From: an uncultured Rhodobacterales bacterium
Lineage (GTDB): Bacteria; Pseudomonadota; Alphaproteobacteria; Rhodobacterales; Rhodobacteraceae
Direction: 5' to 3'
Assembly: GCA_937901055.1 (NCBI GenBank)
Contig: CALCGO010000157.1
Span: 1 to 5,524 of the forward strand
DNA: 5,524 nucleotides
Shown here: piece by piece, positions 1 to 5,524 of the stretch
Layout: each line of letters starts with the position of its first letter
How positions within the stretch are numbered: the first letter of the stretch is position 1
Program-made: the position numbers and the translations under genes
Notes under the pieces: generated by a model
Seen by the model: only the letters and a program-made list of their open reading frames with translations
Database searches by the model: none
What the model was told of the DNA's origin: nothing

Positions 1-491
1 TTGGCCGGGCAATGGGCGCTGTTGGTGCTGTTCCGACATCTATGTCTGCAACCGAGGTTCGTCAGGCGATGGATAGCGGCGTTGTGAAAACCGTTGCCTT
101 CGCACCGCACGCGCACATGTCTTACGGCACAATCGAAAACGCCTCTTGGTGGACGACAAACCTTAACCCGGGCACTGTGAACTGCCCTGTTGTGGTTAAC
201 ACCGACGCGTTGAACGATCTGTCCGACAGCGAACGTGAAGCCTTGCTTGGTTCTGTTGACGAATCCCTCGATTATTATGTCGAGTTCTACGACAACAAAA
301 CTATGTCGGCTTGGGGTCCTGCACTGGACGAGCGCGGCATTGAGCGGATCACATATTCCGACGACGAACTTGCAGCCTTCCGCGGCGCAGTTGCCGGCCC
401 TGCTGCTGCAGCATGGATCGAAGATATGAACGGCCGCGGTCTACCAGCACAAGAGCTGTATGACTTGGTGATCGACACACTAGCCAACTAA
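1..491 (+). CDS. dctP: TRAP transporter solute-binding protein, DctP type (3' part only)
   Basis: The reading frame is open from the left edge (first whole codon at base 3) to TAA at 489-491, so the start lies outside the window; the ATG at 12 is internal. About 160 C-terminal residues are visible, roughly half of a usual DctP protein of 320-370 residues. The fragment has the C-terminal pattern of the family: a GAVPTSMSATEV stretch followed by the helix EVRQAMDSGVV, an aromatic segment (ASWWTTN), and VNTDALNDLSDSEREALL, which matches the usual 'W..L....R..L' region before the long terminal helices. These proteins capture a carboxylate or similar organic acid in the periplasm and pass it to the DctQM permease. 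The residues that set substrate choice, including the conserved arginine, lie mostly upstream and are not seen, so the substrate is unknown. The family call also rests on the dctQ and dctM genes that follow directly. Confidence 0.85.
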   Translation, partial: GRAMGAVGAVPTSMSATEVRQAMDSGVVKTVAFAPHAHMSYGTIENASWWTTNLNPGTVNCPVVVNTDALNDLSDSEREALLGSVDESLDYYVEFYDNKTMSAWGPALDERGIERITYSDDELAAFRGAVAGPAAAAWIEDMNGRGLPAQELYDLVIDTLAN

Positions 492-508
492 TCCGGCTTG
501 TTAAAATC

Positions 509-540
509 AACCCCGTCCTTTCTGCAAGGGCGGGGTTTTC
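509..540 (+). terminator. Stem-loop with T run between dctP and dctQ
   Basis: Bases 511-520 (CCCCGTCCTT) pair with 526-535 (AAGGGCGGGG) to give a 10-bp stem with one G-T wobble and a 5-base loop (521-525). It is followed by TTTT at 536-539, and AA at 509-510 can also pair with the first two T's. This is the form of an intrinsic terminator, only 17 bases after the dctP stop and 19 bases before the dctQ start. Because dctQM need expression too, it probably acts as a partial terminator or as a 3' stabiliser for dctP mRNA; that role is inferred. Confidence 0.8.
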
Positions 541-559
541 TTAAGTTGGAGATACCGAC

Positions 560-1204
560 GTGTCAGCCCACTCCCCCGTTTTGGAAGACGATAGTCTTTT
601 AAGTAAGCTTGATCGAACCCTGTACAAATTTGAAACCCAACTGGCTTTGATCGGCGGTTTGGCTGCGTTTTCACTAATGTTGCTAGCTGTGGTCAGCGTC
701 ACCGGTCGAAATCTGTTTAACCAGCCCCTACCCGGCTACGTGGACTGGATCGAACAAGCGATGCCGTTGCTGGCCTTCGTCGGCGTATCTTATACGCAGC
801 GACTTGGCGGGCATATTCGTATGGATATTCTGGTAGGGCGTTTACGAGGGCGATGGTTATGGGCGGCCGAATTGGCCTCAACCTTCGTGATGCTCATTCT
901 GATGCTTCTGTTGGTTTGGGGAACATGGGCGCACTTCCAGCGATCCTTTGATTTCGGCGCCCCGAACTGGAGTCGCGATTCATCGCTGGATATTGGCCTA
1001 CCACTTTGGCCAGCCAAACTTCTGGTTACATTCTCTTTTGCTGTCCTCAGTTTGCGCCTAGCTTTGCAAGTCTGGGGATACGGTCGCGCCTTACGCACAG
1101 GCGTCAGAAGTCCGATCGCTGTCCCGTTGATCGAGGACGCTGCCACTGCTGCCGCCAACGAGGCCGCCACCGTTTCAGGTTTTGACGAGGAAACCAACCA
1201 ATGA
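560..1204 (+). CDS. dctQ: TRAP transporter small permease subunit, DctQ type
   Basis: This 214-residue protein is the four-helix small membrane subunit of a TRAP transporter, which pairs with DctM in the inner membrane. Hydrophobic segments lie at about residues 27-47, 64-79, 99-122 and 149-172. The family signature is clear: GRNLFNQPLPGYVDWIEQ (about 49-66), then SYTQRLGGHIRMD (77-89), with the GGHIRMD core typical of DctQ. The start is taken as GTG at 560 because GGAG at 548-551 sits 8 bases upstream and the next in-frame ATG is residue 40, inside the first membrane helix. The roughly 40-residue C-terminal tail after the last helix is Ala- and acid-rich and longer than usual. The gene follows a terminator-like hairpin and overlaps dctM by four bases (ATGA), so the two are translationally coupled. 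I am sure of the family; the substrate is unknown. Confidence 0.93.
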   Translation: MSAHSPVLEDDSLLSKLDRTLYKFETQLALIGGLAAFSLMLLAVVSVTGRNLFNQPLPGYVDWIEQAMPLLAFVGVSYTQRLGGHIRMDILVGRLRGRWLWAAELASTFVMLILMLLLVWGTWAHFQRSFDFGAPNWSRDSSLDIGLPLWPAKLLVTFSFAVLSLRLALQVWGYGRALRTGVRSPIAVPLIEDAATAAANEAATVSGFDEETNQ

Positions 1205-2610
1205 CTTCCATCGACATCGGCCTGATCGTTTCGGGTTTTATGCTATTCATGGTTCTGATCGGCGTGCGGGTGGCTTTTGCTGCCGCGCTAACGGGCCTAA
1301 CTGGGCTAATTTGGATTTTTTGGGCAAAAAAAGGCTACGATCCTAACGATTTCATGTGGGCGTTGACGGTCTCGGTTAAGACCGCAGGGCAAGTGCCGCA
1401 CTCAAAAATCGCCTCGCAAGCTTTGTCGCTGATCCCGACGTTCATCCTAATTGGCTACCTCGCTTACTATGCAGGCCTAACCAAAGCCCTGTTCGAGGCT
1501 GCTAAGCGCTGGGTTGGCTGGTTGCCGGGTGGATTGGCCGTTTCGACAGTCTTCGCAACGGCAGGTTTTGCAGCCGTTTCCGGCGCCTCGGTTGCCACGT
1601 CTGCGGTTTTCGCCCGCATCGCCATACCCGAGATGTTGGCCGAGGGTTACGACAAACGTTTCGCTGCAGGCGTCGTGGCCGCAGCTGGAACACTCGCATC
1701 GTTGATCCCACCCTCTGCGATCCTCGTAATCTACGCCATTATCGTCGAACAAGACGTCGGCCGTCTGTTGTTGGCAGGCTTCATCCCCGGTGCATTTTCC
1801 GCTGTTATTTACGGTGGCTTGGTAATCGGACTAGCACTGGTGTTCAAAGACTTCGGCCCCCCCGTTGGCGGATTCACATGGAAACAACGGTTTCAATCCC
1901 TTCCCGGAGCGTTCCCGATTTTCTTCGTTGTCGCGATTATTATTTTCTTCATCTACAACCCGTTTGGCGGTGACGCATGGGGTACCCCGACCGAGGGTGG
2001 CGCACTTGGCGCATTCGTCGTCCTGATAATCGCACTATATAAAGGTATGCGCTGGGCACAGCTGAAAGAAGCGTTGCTGGAAACCGCCAAGCTGACCGTC
2101 ATGATCTTCACAATCATCTGGGGTGTGTTGATTTACGTCCGCTTCCTTGGCTTTGCCGACCTTCCAGGCGTGTTCGCCGATTGGATCACTTCGCTTGACC
2201 AAAGCCCGATGCTGACACTGGTTTTCATCCTATTGGCCTACGCTGTGCTTGGGATGTTCATGGATGCAATCGGAATGTTGTTGTTAACCCTGCCCGTCGT
2301 TTACCCTGCCGTTATGGCGCTGAACGGTGGCGAATTTGTATCGGCGGCTGACAGTACATTCGGCATGTCTGGAACAGCCTGTGCGATCTGGTTTGGAATA
2401 CTGGTGGTTAAGATGGCGGAACTCTGCTTGATAACGCCGCCGATCGGCCTGAATTGTTTCGTGGTTGCAGGTGTGCGCAAGGATTTGACGGTTCAGGACG
2501 TGTTCTGGGGGGTATCTCCGTTCTTCATCGCTGATGCGTTGACGATCGCTGGCCTTGTCGCTTTCCCGGGCATCGTTCTTTATTTACCGGGGTTATTGCT
2601 GGGCGTCTAA
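1201..2610 (+). CDS. dctM: TRAP transporter large permease subunit, DctM type
   Basis: This 469-residue polytopic protein forms the transport channel of a sodium-dependent TRAP system. Family motifs appear in order: SLIPTFILIGYL (76-87), GFAAVSGASVATSAVF (122-137), GTLASLIPPSAILVIYAI (163-180), LLLAGFIPG (189-197), GTPTEGGALGAF (261-272), GMFMDAIGMLLLTLPVVYP (351-369) and MAELCLITPPIGLNCF (405-420). The two 'PP' motifs mark the paired re-entrant hairpins of the IT superfamily. It is about 40 residues longer than the common 425-435. The extra length is mainly in the loop after the first helix (about 43-70) and in a hydrophilic stretch at about 374-390. The ATG overlaps the dctQ stop, with GAGGAA at 1187-1192 as ribosome binding site 8 bases upstream. 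Its TAA at 2608-2610 overlaps the stop of the convergent gene on the other strand. Family certain, substrate not determinable. Confidence 0.95.
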   Translation: MTSIDIGLIVSGFMLFMVLIGVRVAFAAALTGLTGLIWIFWAKKGYDPNDFMWALTVSVKTAGQVPHSKIASQALSLIPTFILIGYLAYYAGLTKALFEAAKRWVGWLPGGLAVSTVFATAGFAAVSGASVATSAVFARIAIPEMLAEGYDKRFAAGVVAAAGTLASLIPPSAILVIYAIIVEQDVGRLLLAGFIPGAFSAVIYGGLVIGLALVFKDFGPPVGGFTWKQRFQSLPGAFPIFFVVAIIIFFIYNPFGGDAWGTPTEGGALGAFVVLIIALYKGMRWAQLKEALLETAKLTVMIFTIIWGVLIYVRFLGFADLPGVFADWITSLDQSPMLTLVFILLAYAVLGMFMDAIGMLLLTLPVVYPAVMALNGGEFVSAADSTFGMSGTACAIWFGILVVKMAELCLITPPIGLNCFVVAGVRKDLTVQDVFWGVSPFFIADALTIAGLVAFPGIVLYLPGLLLGV

Positions 2611-2972
2611 CCCGTGCTCCATGCACGCGGTTGCTTCATGCCGGCCATCTTGACGGCCTGCTTAACGTAGCCGTAGGGGAATAGCTCAAACAGCAGACGG
2701 CGGCCGTCGTGCTTGCTTATGCTATTCTTTTCGCCGAGAAATTTATTCACGTGACGCACATCGACTGCGACCCCGTGATCGGCGTAAGACTGACGCATAA
2801 AATCGAGCACGTCCCAATGGCTTTGGGTCAAATCTATATTCTCGGCTTTTGCCACCGCACGGGCGAAATCCGGTGTCCACAGTTCGGGATCAACAATGTA
2901 ACCATGTCCATCTAGCGTGATAGTGCCAGAAGACAGTTCCATTTCAGTTGTTTGGTCCGGTCTTGTCCGCAT
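2607..2972 (-). CDS. Cysteine-free DsrC/TusE-family protein
   Basis: The 121-residue product matches the DsrC/TusE/DsvC fold: GYIVDPELW (24-32), ENIDLTQSHWDVLDFMRQSYADHG (44-67, the 'GI.Lt..HW.v..f.R..Y' signature), a helix-turn-helix-like centre, and LFELFPYGYVKQAVKMAGMKQP (94-115). True DsrC and TusE carry sulfur on a penultimate cysteine; DsrC has a second one 11 residues earlier. Here those positions are Trp118 and Val107, and the whole protein has no cysteine, so the normal persulfide relay is not possible. From memory of the literature, a cysteine-less DsrC subgroup has been proposed to be regulatory. The ATG at 2972 has only a weak GGGA 11 bases upstream. An in-frame ATG at residue 11 would give about 111 residues, nearer the length of E. 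coli TusE (109), so the true start is open. The gene is divergent from nnrS and convergent with dctM, with a 4-base stop overlap. Confidence 0.87.
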   Translation of the reverse strand: MRTRPDQTTEMELSSGTITLDGHGYIVDPELWTPDFARAVAKAENIDLTQSHWDVLDFMRQSYADHGVAVDVRHVNKFLGEKNSISKHDGRRLLFELFPYGYVKQAVKMAGMKQPRAWSTG

Positions 2973-3023
2973 GATGTGTCATTTCCCGTTCTTTCCAGCT
3001 TATATATAGGTGGAATTGAATGT

Positions 3024-3053
3024 ATAATATGACTTATATCAATGTAGTGTAAA
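3024..3053 (-). promoter_or_regulatory. Possible alternative sigma70-like promoter for the DsrC-like gene
   Basis: On the minus strand TTTACA (3053-3048) and TATTAT (3029-3024) stand 18 bases apart, close to a sigma70 -35/-10 pair, about 50 bases before the ATG at 2972. The Crp/Fnr-like dyad lies inside this promoter, so a bound regulator would block it. This competes with the reading in which TATAAG at 3004-2999 is the -10 of an activated promoter. The sequence alone does not choose between them. Confidence 0.3.
3029..3042. promoter_or_regulatory. Imperfect Crp/Fnr-type dyad (ATGAC-N4-ATCAA)
   Basis: Bases 3029-3042 read ATGAC TTAT ATCAA. Against the Fnr consensus TTGAT-N4-ATCAA the right half is perfect and the left half keeps TGA, giving the TGA-N6-TCA core shared by Fnr, NnrR and Dnr sites. 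The centre (3035.5) is about 68 bases from the nnrS ATG and about 64 from the annotated start of the divergent gene. It would lie near -40 to -43 relative to a weak -10 on either side (GTTAAT at 3063-3068 for nnrS; TATAAG on the minus strand at 3004-2999). That is the spacing for class II activation. The function is inferred; AT-rich DNA can produce such a match by chance. Confidence 0.45.
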
Positions 3054-3103
3054 ATTAGTTCCGTTAATCCAAAGCAAATTTACCACAATGATCGAGTCCC
3101 CCC

Positions 3104-4267
3104 ATGCAAACCACATCCGAACGTCGCCGCGCCTATAAAGGCCCAGTCCTATTCAGCCACGGCTTTCGCGTGTTCTTCCTTTTGGCGGGTATCTGGGCGG
3201 CGCTGGCCATGACCCTCTGGGTGGTTTTTCTCGCGACGGGAACCGAAATCCCCAGCCGCATGATCGGCGCGGACTGGCATATGCACGAAATGGTTTTCGG
3301 CTACTCCAGCGCTGTTATCGCCGGATTTTTACTTACCGCAGTGCCAAACTGGACAGGCCGACTACCAGTACTAGGTTGGCCGGTTGTGGGTTTGTCGAGT
3401 ATCTGGGTAGCAGGCCGCGTGGCCATATTCGTATCGCAATGGCTACCAGCCTTTGTCGCGCCACTGATTGATTCCGCTTTCTTGATCGTTCTCGCAGCCG
3501 TGCTGGCACGTGAAATAGTCGCGGGCAAAAACTGGCGGAACCTCAAAGTTCTGGGCGTCGTCGCCCTACTGGCGATATCCAATGGAATTTTCCATTTTGA
3601 GGCCCTTACCGGATCAGCCTACGGTGGTTACGGCATTCGCTTCGGCGTTGGCACAATCGTTTTTCTGATCATCCTGATTGGCGGGCGTGTCATCCCAAGC
3701 TTCACACGCAATTGGCTGGCGCGCCAAGGTCCGGGCCGCCTGCCCACCCCCGTTAACCGGTTTGACACTTTGGCAATCGGCATCGCCATCGCGGCCCTTC
3801 TGATATGGGTGATCACGCCCGAGTTCATCGGCACTCGCATTCTTGGCGCCCTCGCCGCAGTGGCGCACGCTGTTCGCCTCGCTAGGTGGGCTGGTTGGCG
3901 CACGATAAACGAGCCGCTCGTTACAATCCTCCACATTGGATATGCTTTTGTTCCACTGGGGTTCGTTCTGTTGGCCTTAACTGACGGAACGCAAATTCCG
4001 CACGCTTGGATGGTCGGTGTGATCGGCGTCGTAACAATGGCGATGATGACACGTGTTAGCCTTGGGCATTCGGGTCGTCCGCTCGCATCGACCAAACCAA
4101 TAGTGGCCACTTATGGAGCCGTCATTCTGGCAGCTCTGCTGCGCATAACGTCCGAGTTCCTGCCAACCCAAACCCACCTGCTGTATACTTCCGCTACTTT
4201 GTGGATCGCAGCCTTCGCTGGGTTCGCCATCGTCTATTATCCAATTCTGGCAAAACCGCGTGTCTAG
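3104..4267 (+). CDS. nnrS: NnrS family membrane protein (nitric oxide response)
   Basis: The 387-residue product is an NnrS protein, of usual family length (about 390-410), with about twelve predicted membrane helices. Signature blocks are DWHMHEMVFGY (57-67), GFLLTAVPNWTG (74-85), GGRVIPSFTRNW (193-204) and MMTRVSLGHSGRPL (314-327). Histidines in these blocks (59, 61, 322) are candidate metal or haem ligands. In Rhodobacter sphaeroides NnrS was described as a haem- and copper-containing membrane protein under control of the NO regulator NnrR; in other bacteria it protects against nitrosative stress. Its exact chemistry is not settled. The ATG at 3104 has only a weak GAG (3094-3096) upstream, but the N-terminus fits the family. 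No nitrite or NO reductase gene is in the window, so this copy stands alone with the divergent DsrC-like gene. Expression is probably from the shared intergenic region that holds the Crp/Fnr-like dyad. Confidence 0.92.
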   Translation: MQTTSERRRAYKGPVLFSHGFRVFFLLAGIWAALAMTLWVVFLATGTEIPSRMIGADWHMHEMVFGYSSAVIAGFLLTAVPNWTGRLPVLGWPVVGLSSIWVAGRVAIFVSQWLPAFVAPLIDSAFLIVLAAVLAREIVAGKNWRNLKVLGVVALLAISNGIFHFEALTGSAYGGYGIRFGVGTIVFLIILIGGRVIPSFTRNWLARQGPGRLPTPVNRFDTLAIGIAIAALLIWVITPEFIGTRILGALAAVAHAVRLARWAGWRTINEPLVTILHIGYAFVPLGFVLLALTDGTQIPHAWMVGVIGVVTMAMMTRVSLGHSGRPLASTKPIVATYGAVILAALLRITSEFLPTQTHLLYTSATLWIAAFAGFAIVYYPILAKPRV

Positions 4268-4298
4268 TACGCAAGCACAGGAAAACCTAAAATAATAC

Positions 4299-4327
4299 TT
4301 GGCATCAATCGCGTCGCGTTTCATATT
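4299..4327 (+). promoter_or_regulatory. Candidate sigma70-like promoter for the PHP gene
   Basis: In the 113-bp gap between nnrS and the next gene, TTGGCA (4299-4304) is followed after exactly 17 bases by CATATT (4322-4327). These match five and four of six consensus bases of the -35 and -10 elements. A transcript would start near 4334, leaving a leader of about 47 bases. No terminator hairpin is visible after nnrS, so read-through from nnrS is also possible. Confidence 0.4.
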
Positions 4328-4380
4328 TCCTAGCGAGATATCGTACGGTCTGATTCTCCAATTGAGGAAAGGGATATGCC

Positions 4381-5301
4381 ATGCCAACCAGCTTTTTCTC
4401 CACCCTAGGAAAATTCCATCGTGGAAACCTTCACACGCATTCGACCTGTTCGGATGGTGTGCTCTCGCCCGCGGAGGTCTGCCGAAGGTATCAGGCTGAA
4501 GGCTATGATTTCATTTCATTAACAGATCACTTTGTCGGGCTGTTCGATTACCCAATCACGGATACAACAGCCTTCCACAATGAACGCTTCACGACCATTC
4601 TGGGTGCCGAACTGCATACAGGCACCATGGAGAATGGGCACCTATGGCACATTGTGGCAGCCGGCCTGCCGTATGATTTCACCCCTCCGGATGCTCCGCA
4701 CTTTCGTCCGGTGAAAGGCTCGGAATCCGCCGCAAGTATTGCGCAACGCGCGCGCGATGCAGGGGCTTTCGTGGCCATTGCTCATCCACATTGGTCGGGG
4801 ATGAGCGAGGCCGACGCTCGCACCATCACCGCAGCCCACGCGGTAGAGATCTACAACCATGGCTGCATCGTCGACAACGACCGTGGCGAGGGGTTCATGA
4901 CATTGGAACACCTTTTGAATGGCGGGCGCAAACTAAACATGATCGCCACCGATGACGCTCATTTCAACACACCCGATTTCTTCGGTGGCTGGGTTATGGT
5001 TAAAGCGACGAAAAACTCTCCGGAAGCGCTGCTGGCAGCCCTAAAGGCTGGCGAGTATTATTCGAGCACCGGCCCCCAAATCGACGATATCCGGATTACA
5101 GATAGCGGTGTCGAGGTCGACTGCTCGTCAGCGGCAACGATAATCGTTCAGGGTCAAGGAACCTCGATGGCCACCCTGCACGGAAAGTCGATGACCTCCG
5201 CCCAGCTTTCATTGGAGCGTCTGGCCGACTCGCCTTGGGTGCGTGTAACTATAATTGATCGCGCCGGAAAACGGGCATGGTCGAACCCCATCTGGCGATA
5301 A
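4381..5301 (+). CDS. PHP-domain metal-dependent hydrolase (CehA/McbA-like)
   Basis: The 306-residue product has an N-terminal PHP domain (about 12-225) with its metal-binding motifs in order: NLHTHSTCSDG (16-26; His18, His20, Asp25), LTDH (47-50), GAEL (75-78; Glu77), HIV (90-92), AHPHW (134-138) and ATDDAH (189-194). All metal ligands expected in this fold seem present, so the enzyme should be active as a phosphoesterase or related hydrolase. A conserved hinge (LLAALKAGEYYSSTGPQ, 217-233) leads to a small C-terminal beta domain (about 234-306) ending WSNPIW. This layout is seen in stand-alone PHP proteins of the CehA/McbA group, often loosely called phosphotransferases. There is no signal peptide, so it is cytoplasmic. 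The natural substrate is unknown; the fold alone does not separate phosphate ester, carbamate or nucleotide hydrolysis. The ATG at 4381 is well supported by a purine-rich GAGGAAAGGG at 4364-4373. Confidence 0.85.
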   Translation: MPTSFFSTLGKFHRGNLHTHSTCSDGVLSPAEVCRRYQAEGYDFISLTDHFVGLFDYPITDTTAFHNERFTTILGAELHTGTMENGHLWHIVAAGLPYDFTPPDAPHFRPVKGSESAASIAQRARDAGAFVAIAHPHWSGMSEADARTITAAHAVEIYNHGCIVDNDRGEGFMTLEHLLNGGRKLNMIATDDAHFNTPDFFGGWVMVKATKNSPEALLAALKAGEYYSSTGPQIDDIRITDSGVEVDCSSAATIIVQGQGTSMATLHGKSMTSAQLSLERLADSPWVRVTIIDRAGKRAWSNPIWR

Positions 5302-5312
5302 AACTAGATGGG
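5287..5312 (+). other. Weak hairpin spanning the PHP gene stop codon
   Basis: CCCATCT (5287-5293) and AGATGGG (5306-5312) form a perfect 7-bp stem around a 12-base loop that contains the TAA stop (5299-5301). It could end or stabilise the PHP transcript. No T run follows (TAGTACAACTTTG), so it is not a standard intrinsic terminator. Confidence 0.3.
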
Positions 5313-5524
5313 TAGTACAACTTTGTTGGGCTTCGTGAAACGCCGGTGAACCAACGCTGCAGTCGGTCGGAGGCACCTCGAGGCGGAAGCCAGCAAGACC
5401 GAGGTGTTCTGCTGATACTGGATAATATCGAGCGCGCGCGTGGTGGTGACATTATGCGTGATCGAGACTTGTAAAACGCGGAGCAATAATGGACCACAGA
5501 AGCGGCTGCATATTGCAGTTGTAG
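5302..5524. other. Right-end 223 bp with no recognised gene
   Basis: Both strands hold short open frames, but none resembles a known protein or has convincing signals. A frame on the plus strand is open for 53 codons (5316-5474) without a good start. Local inverted repeats are present: CACCTCG at 5374-5380 with CGAGGTG at 5400-5406, enclosing a small GGC-GGAA-GCC hairpin at 5382-5391, and CTGCA-TAT-TGCAG at 5506-5518. These could be parts of a structured RNA, a decayed gene or a mobile-element remnant, or chance in GC-rich DNA. I cannot choose. Confidence 0.3.

Noticed and set aside
2613..2627. Hairpin CGTGC-TCCAT-GCACG just after the dctM stop as a terminator
   Set aside because: Only five base pairs, no T run follows, and it lies in the coding sequence of the convergent gene.
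3301..4387. Several long minus-strand open frames across nnrS
   Set aside because: They are shadows of the nnrS reading frame: the plus-strand frame carries all NnrS motifs, while the minus-strand products are low-complexity and match nothing.
5364..5406. Resemblance of the GGAA-loop hairpin to the signal recognition particle RNA tip
   Set aside because: The conserved sequence of that RNA around the loop is absent, and no long flanking helix is seen.
5249..5497. Minus-strand open frames (82 and 60 residues) in the right end
   Set aside because: The longer one runs into the PHP gene. Both are rich in Ser, Arg and Pro, resemble no known family, and lack a convincing ribosome binding site; they look like chance open frames.
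5316..5524. 7-bp inverted repeat TACAACT (5316-5322) and AGTTGTA (5517-5523), considered as ends of a small mobile element
   Set aside because: A 7-base match in about 200 bp is expected by chance. It does not extend inward or outward, there is no target duplication visible, and no transposase lies between.
5489..5524. Tiny frame of 11 codons with GGAG five bases upstream, ending at the window edge
   Set aside because: It is too short to support without conservation, does not look like an attenuation leader (no run of one amino acid), and the downstream context is missing.

Overview
The window looks like chromosomal DNA from a marine alphaproteobacterium of the Rhodobacterales (roseobacter) type. 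This is inferred from the protein style, moderate GC content and gene set; no rRNA or other lineage marker is present to confirm it. It holds six protein-coding genes, one of them cut by the left edge, and short intergenic regions. I see no mobile element, CRISPR array, tRNA or rRNA.

Left part (1-2610, + strand): a TRAP-type secondary transporter operon. It contains the 3' end of the periplasmic solute-binding protein gene (dctP type), a strong stem-loop with a T run, then the small membrane subunit (dctQ, GTG start) and the large membrane subunit (dctM), which overlap in an ATGA. The stem-loop between dctP and dctQM is placed to make binding protein mRNA more abundant than permease mRNA. The carboxylate substrate cannot be read from the sequence.

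Middle part (2607-4267): a divergent pair. On the minus strand lies a small DsrC/TusE-fold protein gene whose stop codon overlaps that of dctM by four bases. On the plus strand lies nnrS, a polytopic membrane protein of the nitric-oxide/denitrification stress regulon. The DsrC-like protein has no cysteine at all: both conserved C-terminal sulfur-carrying positions are replaced (Val107, Trp118), so it cannot act as a sulfur carrier in the usual way. The 131-bp intergenic region is AT-rich and has an imperfect Crp/Fnr-type dyad (TGA-N6-TCA core) almost midway between the two start codons. This suggests shared control by an oxygen- or NO-responsive regulator.

Right part (4268-5524): a PHP-domain metallohydrolase gene with its own ribosome binding site and a plausible sigma70-like promoter, then 223 bp in which I recognise no gene. 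The most interesting item is the pairing of a cysteine-free DsrC homologue with nnrS across a putative Fnr/NnrR-type site. No wholly new multi-gene system is evident.
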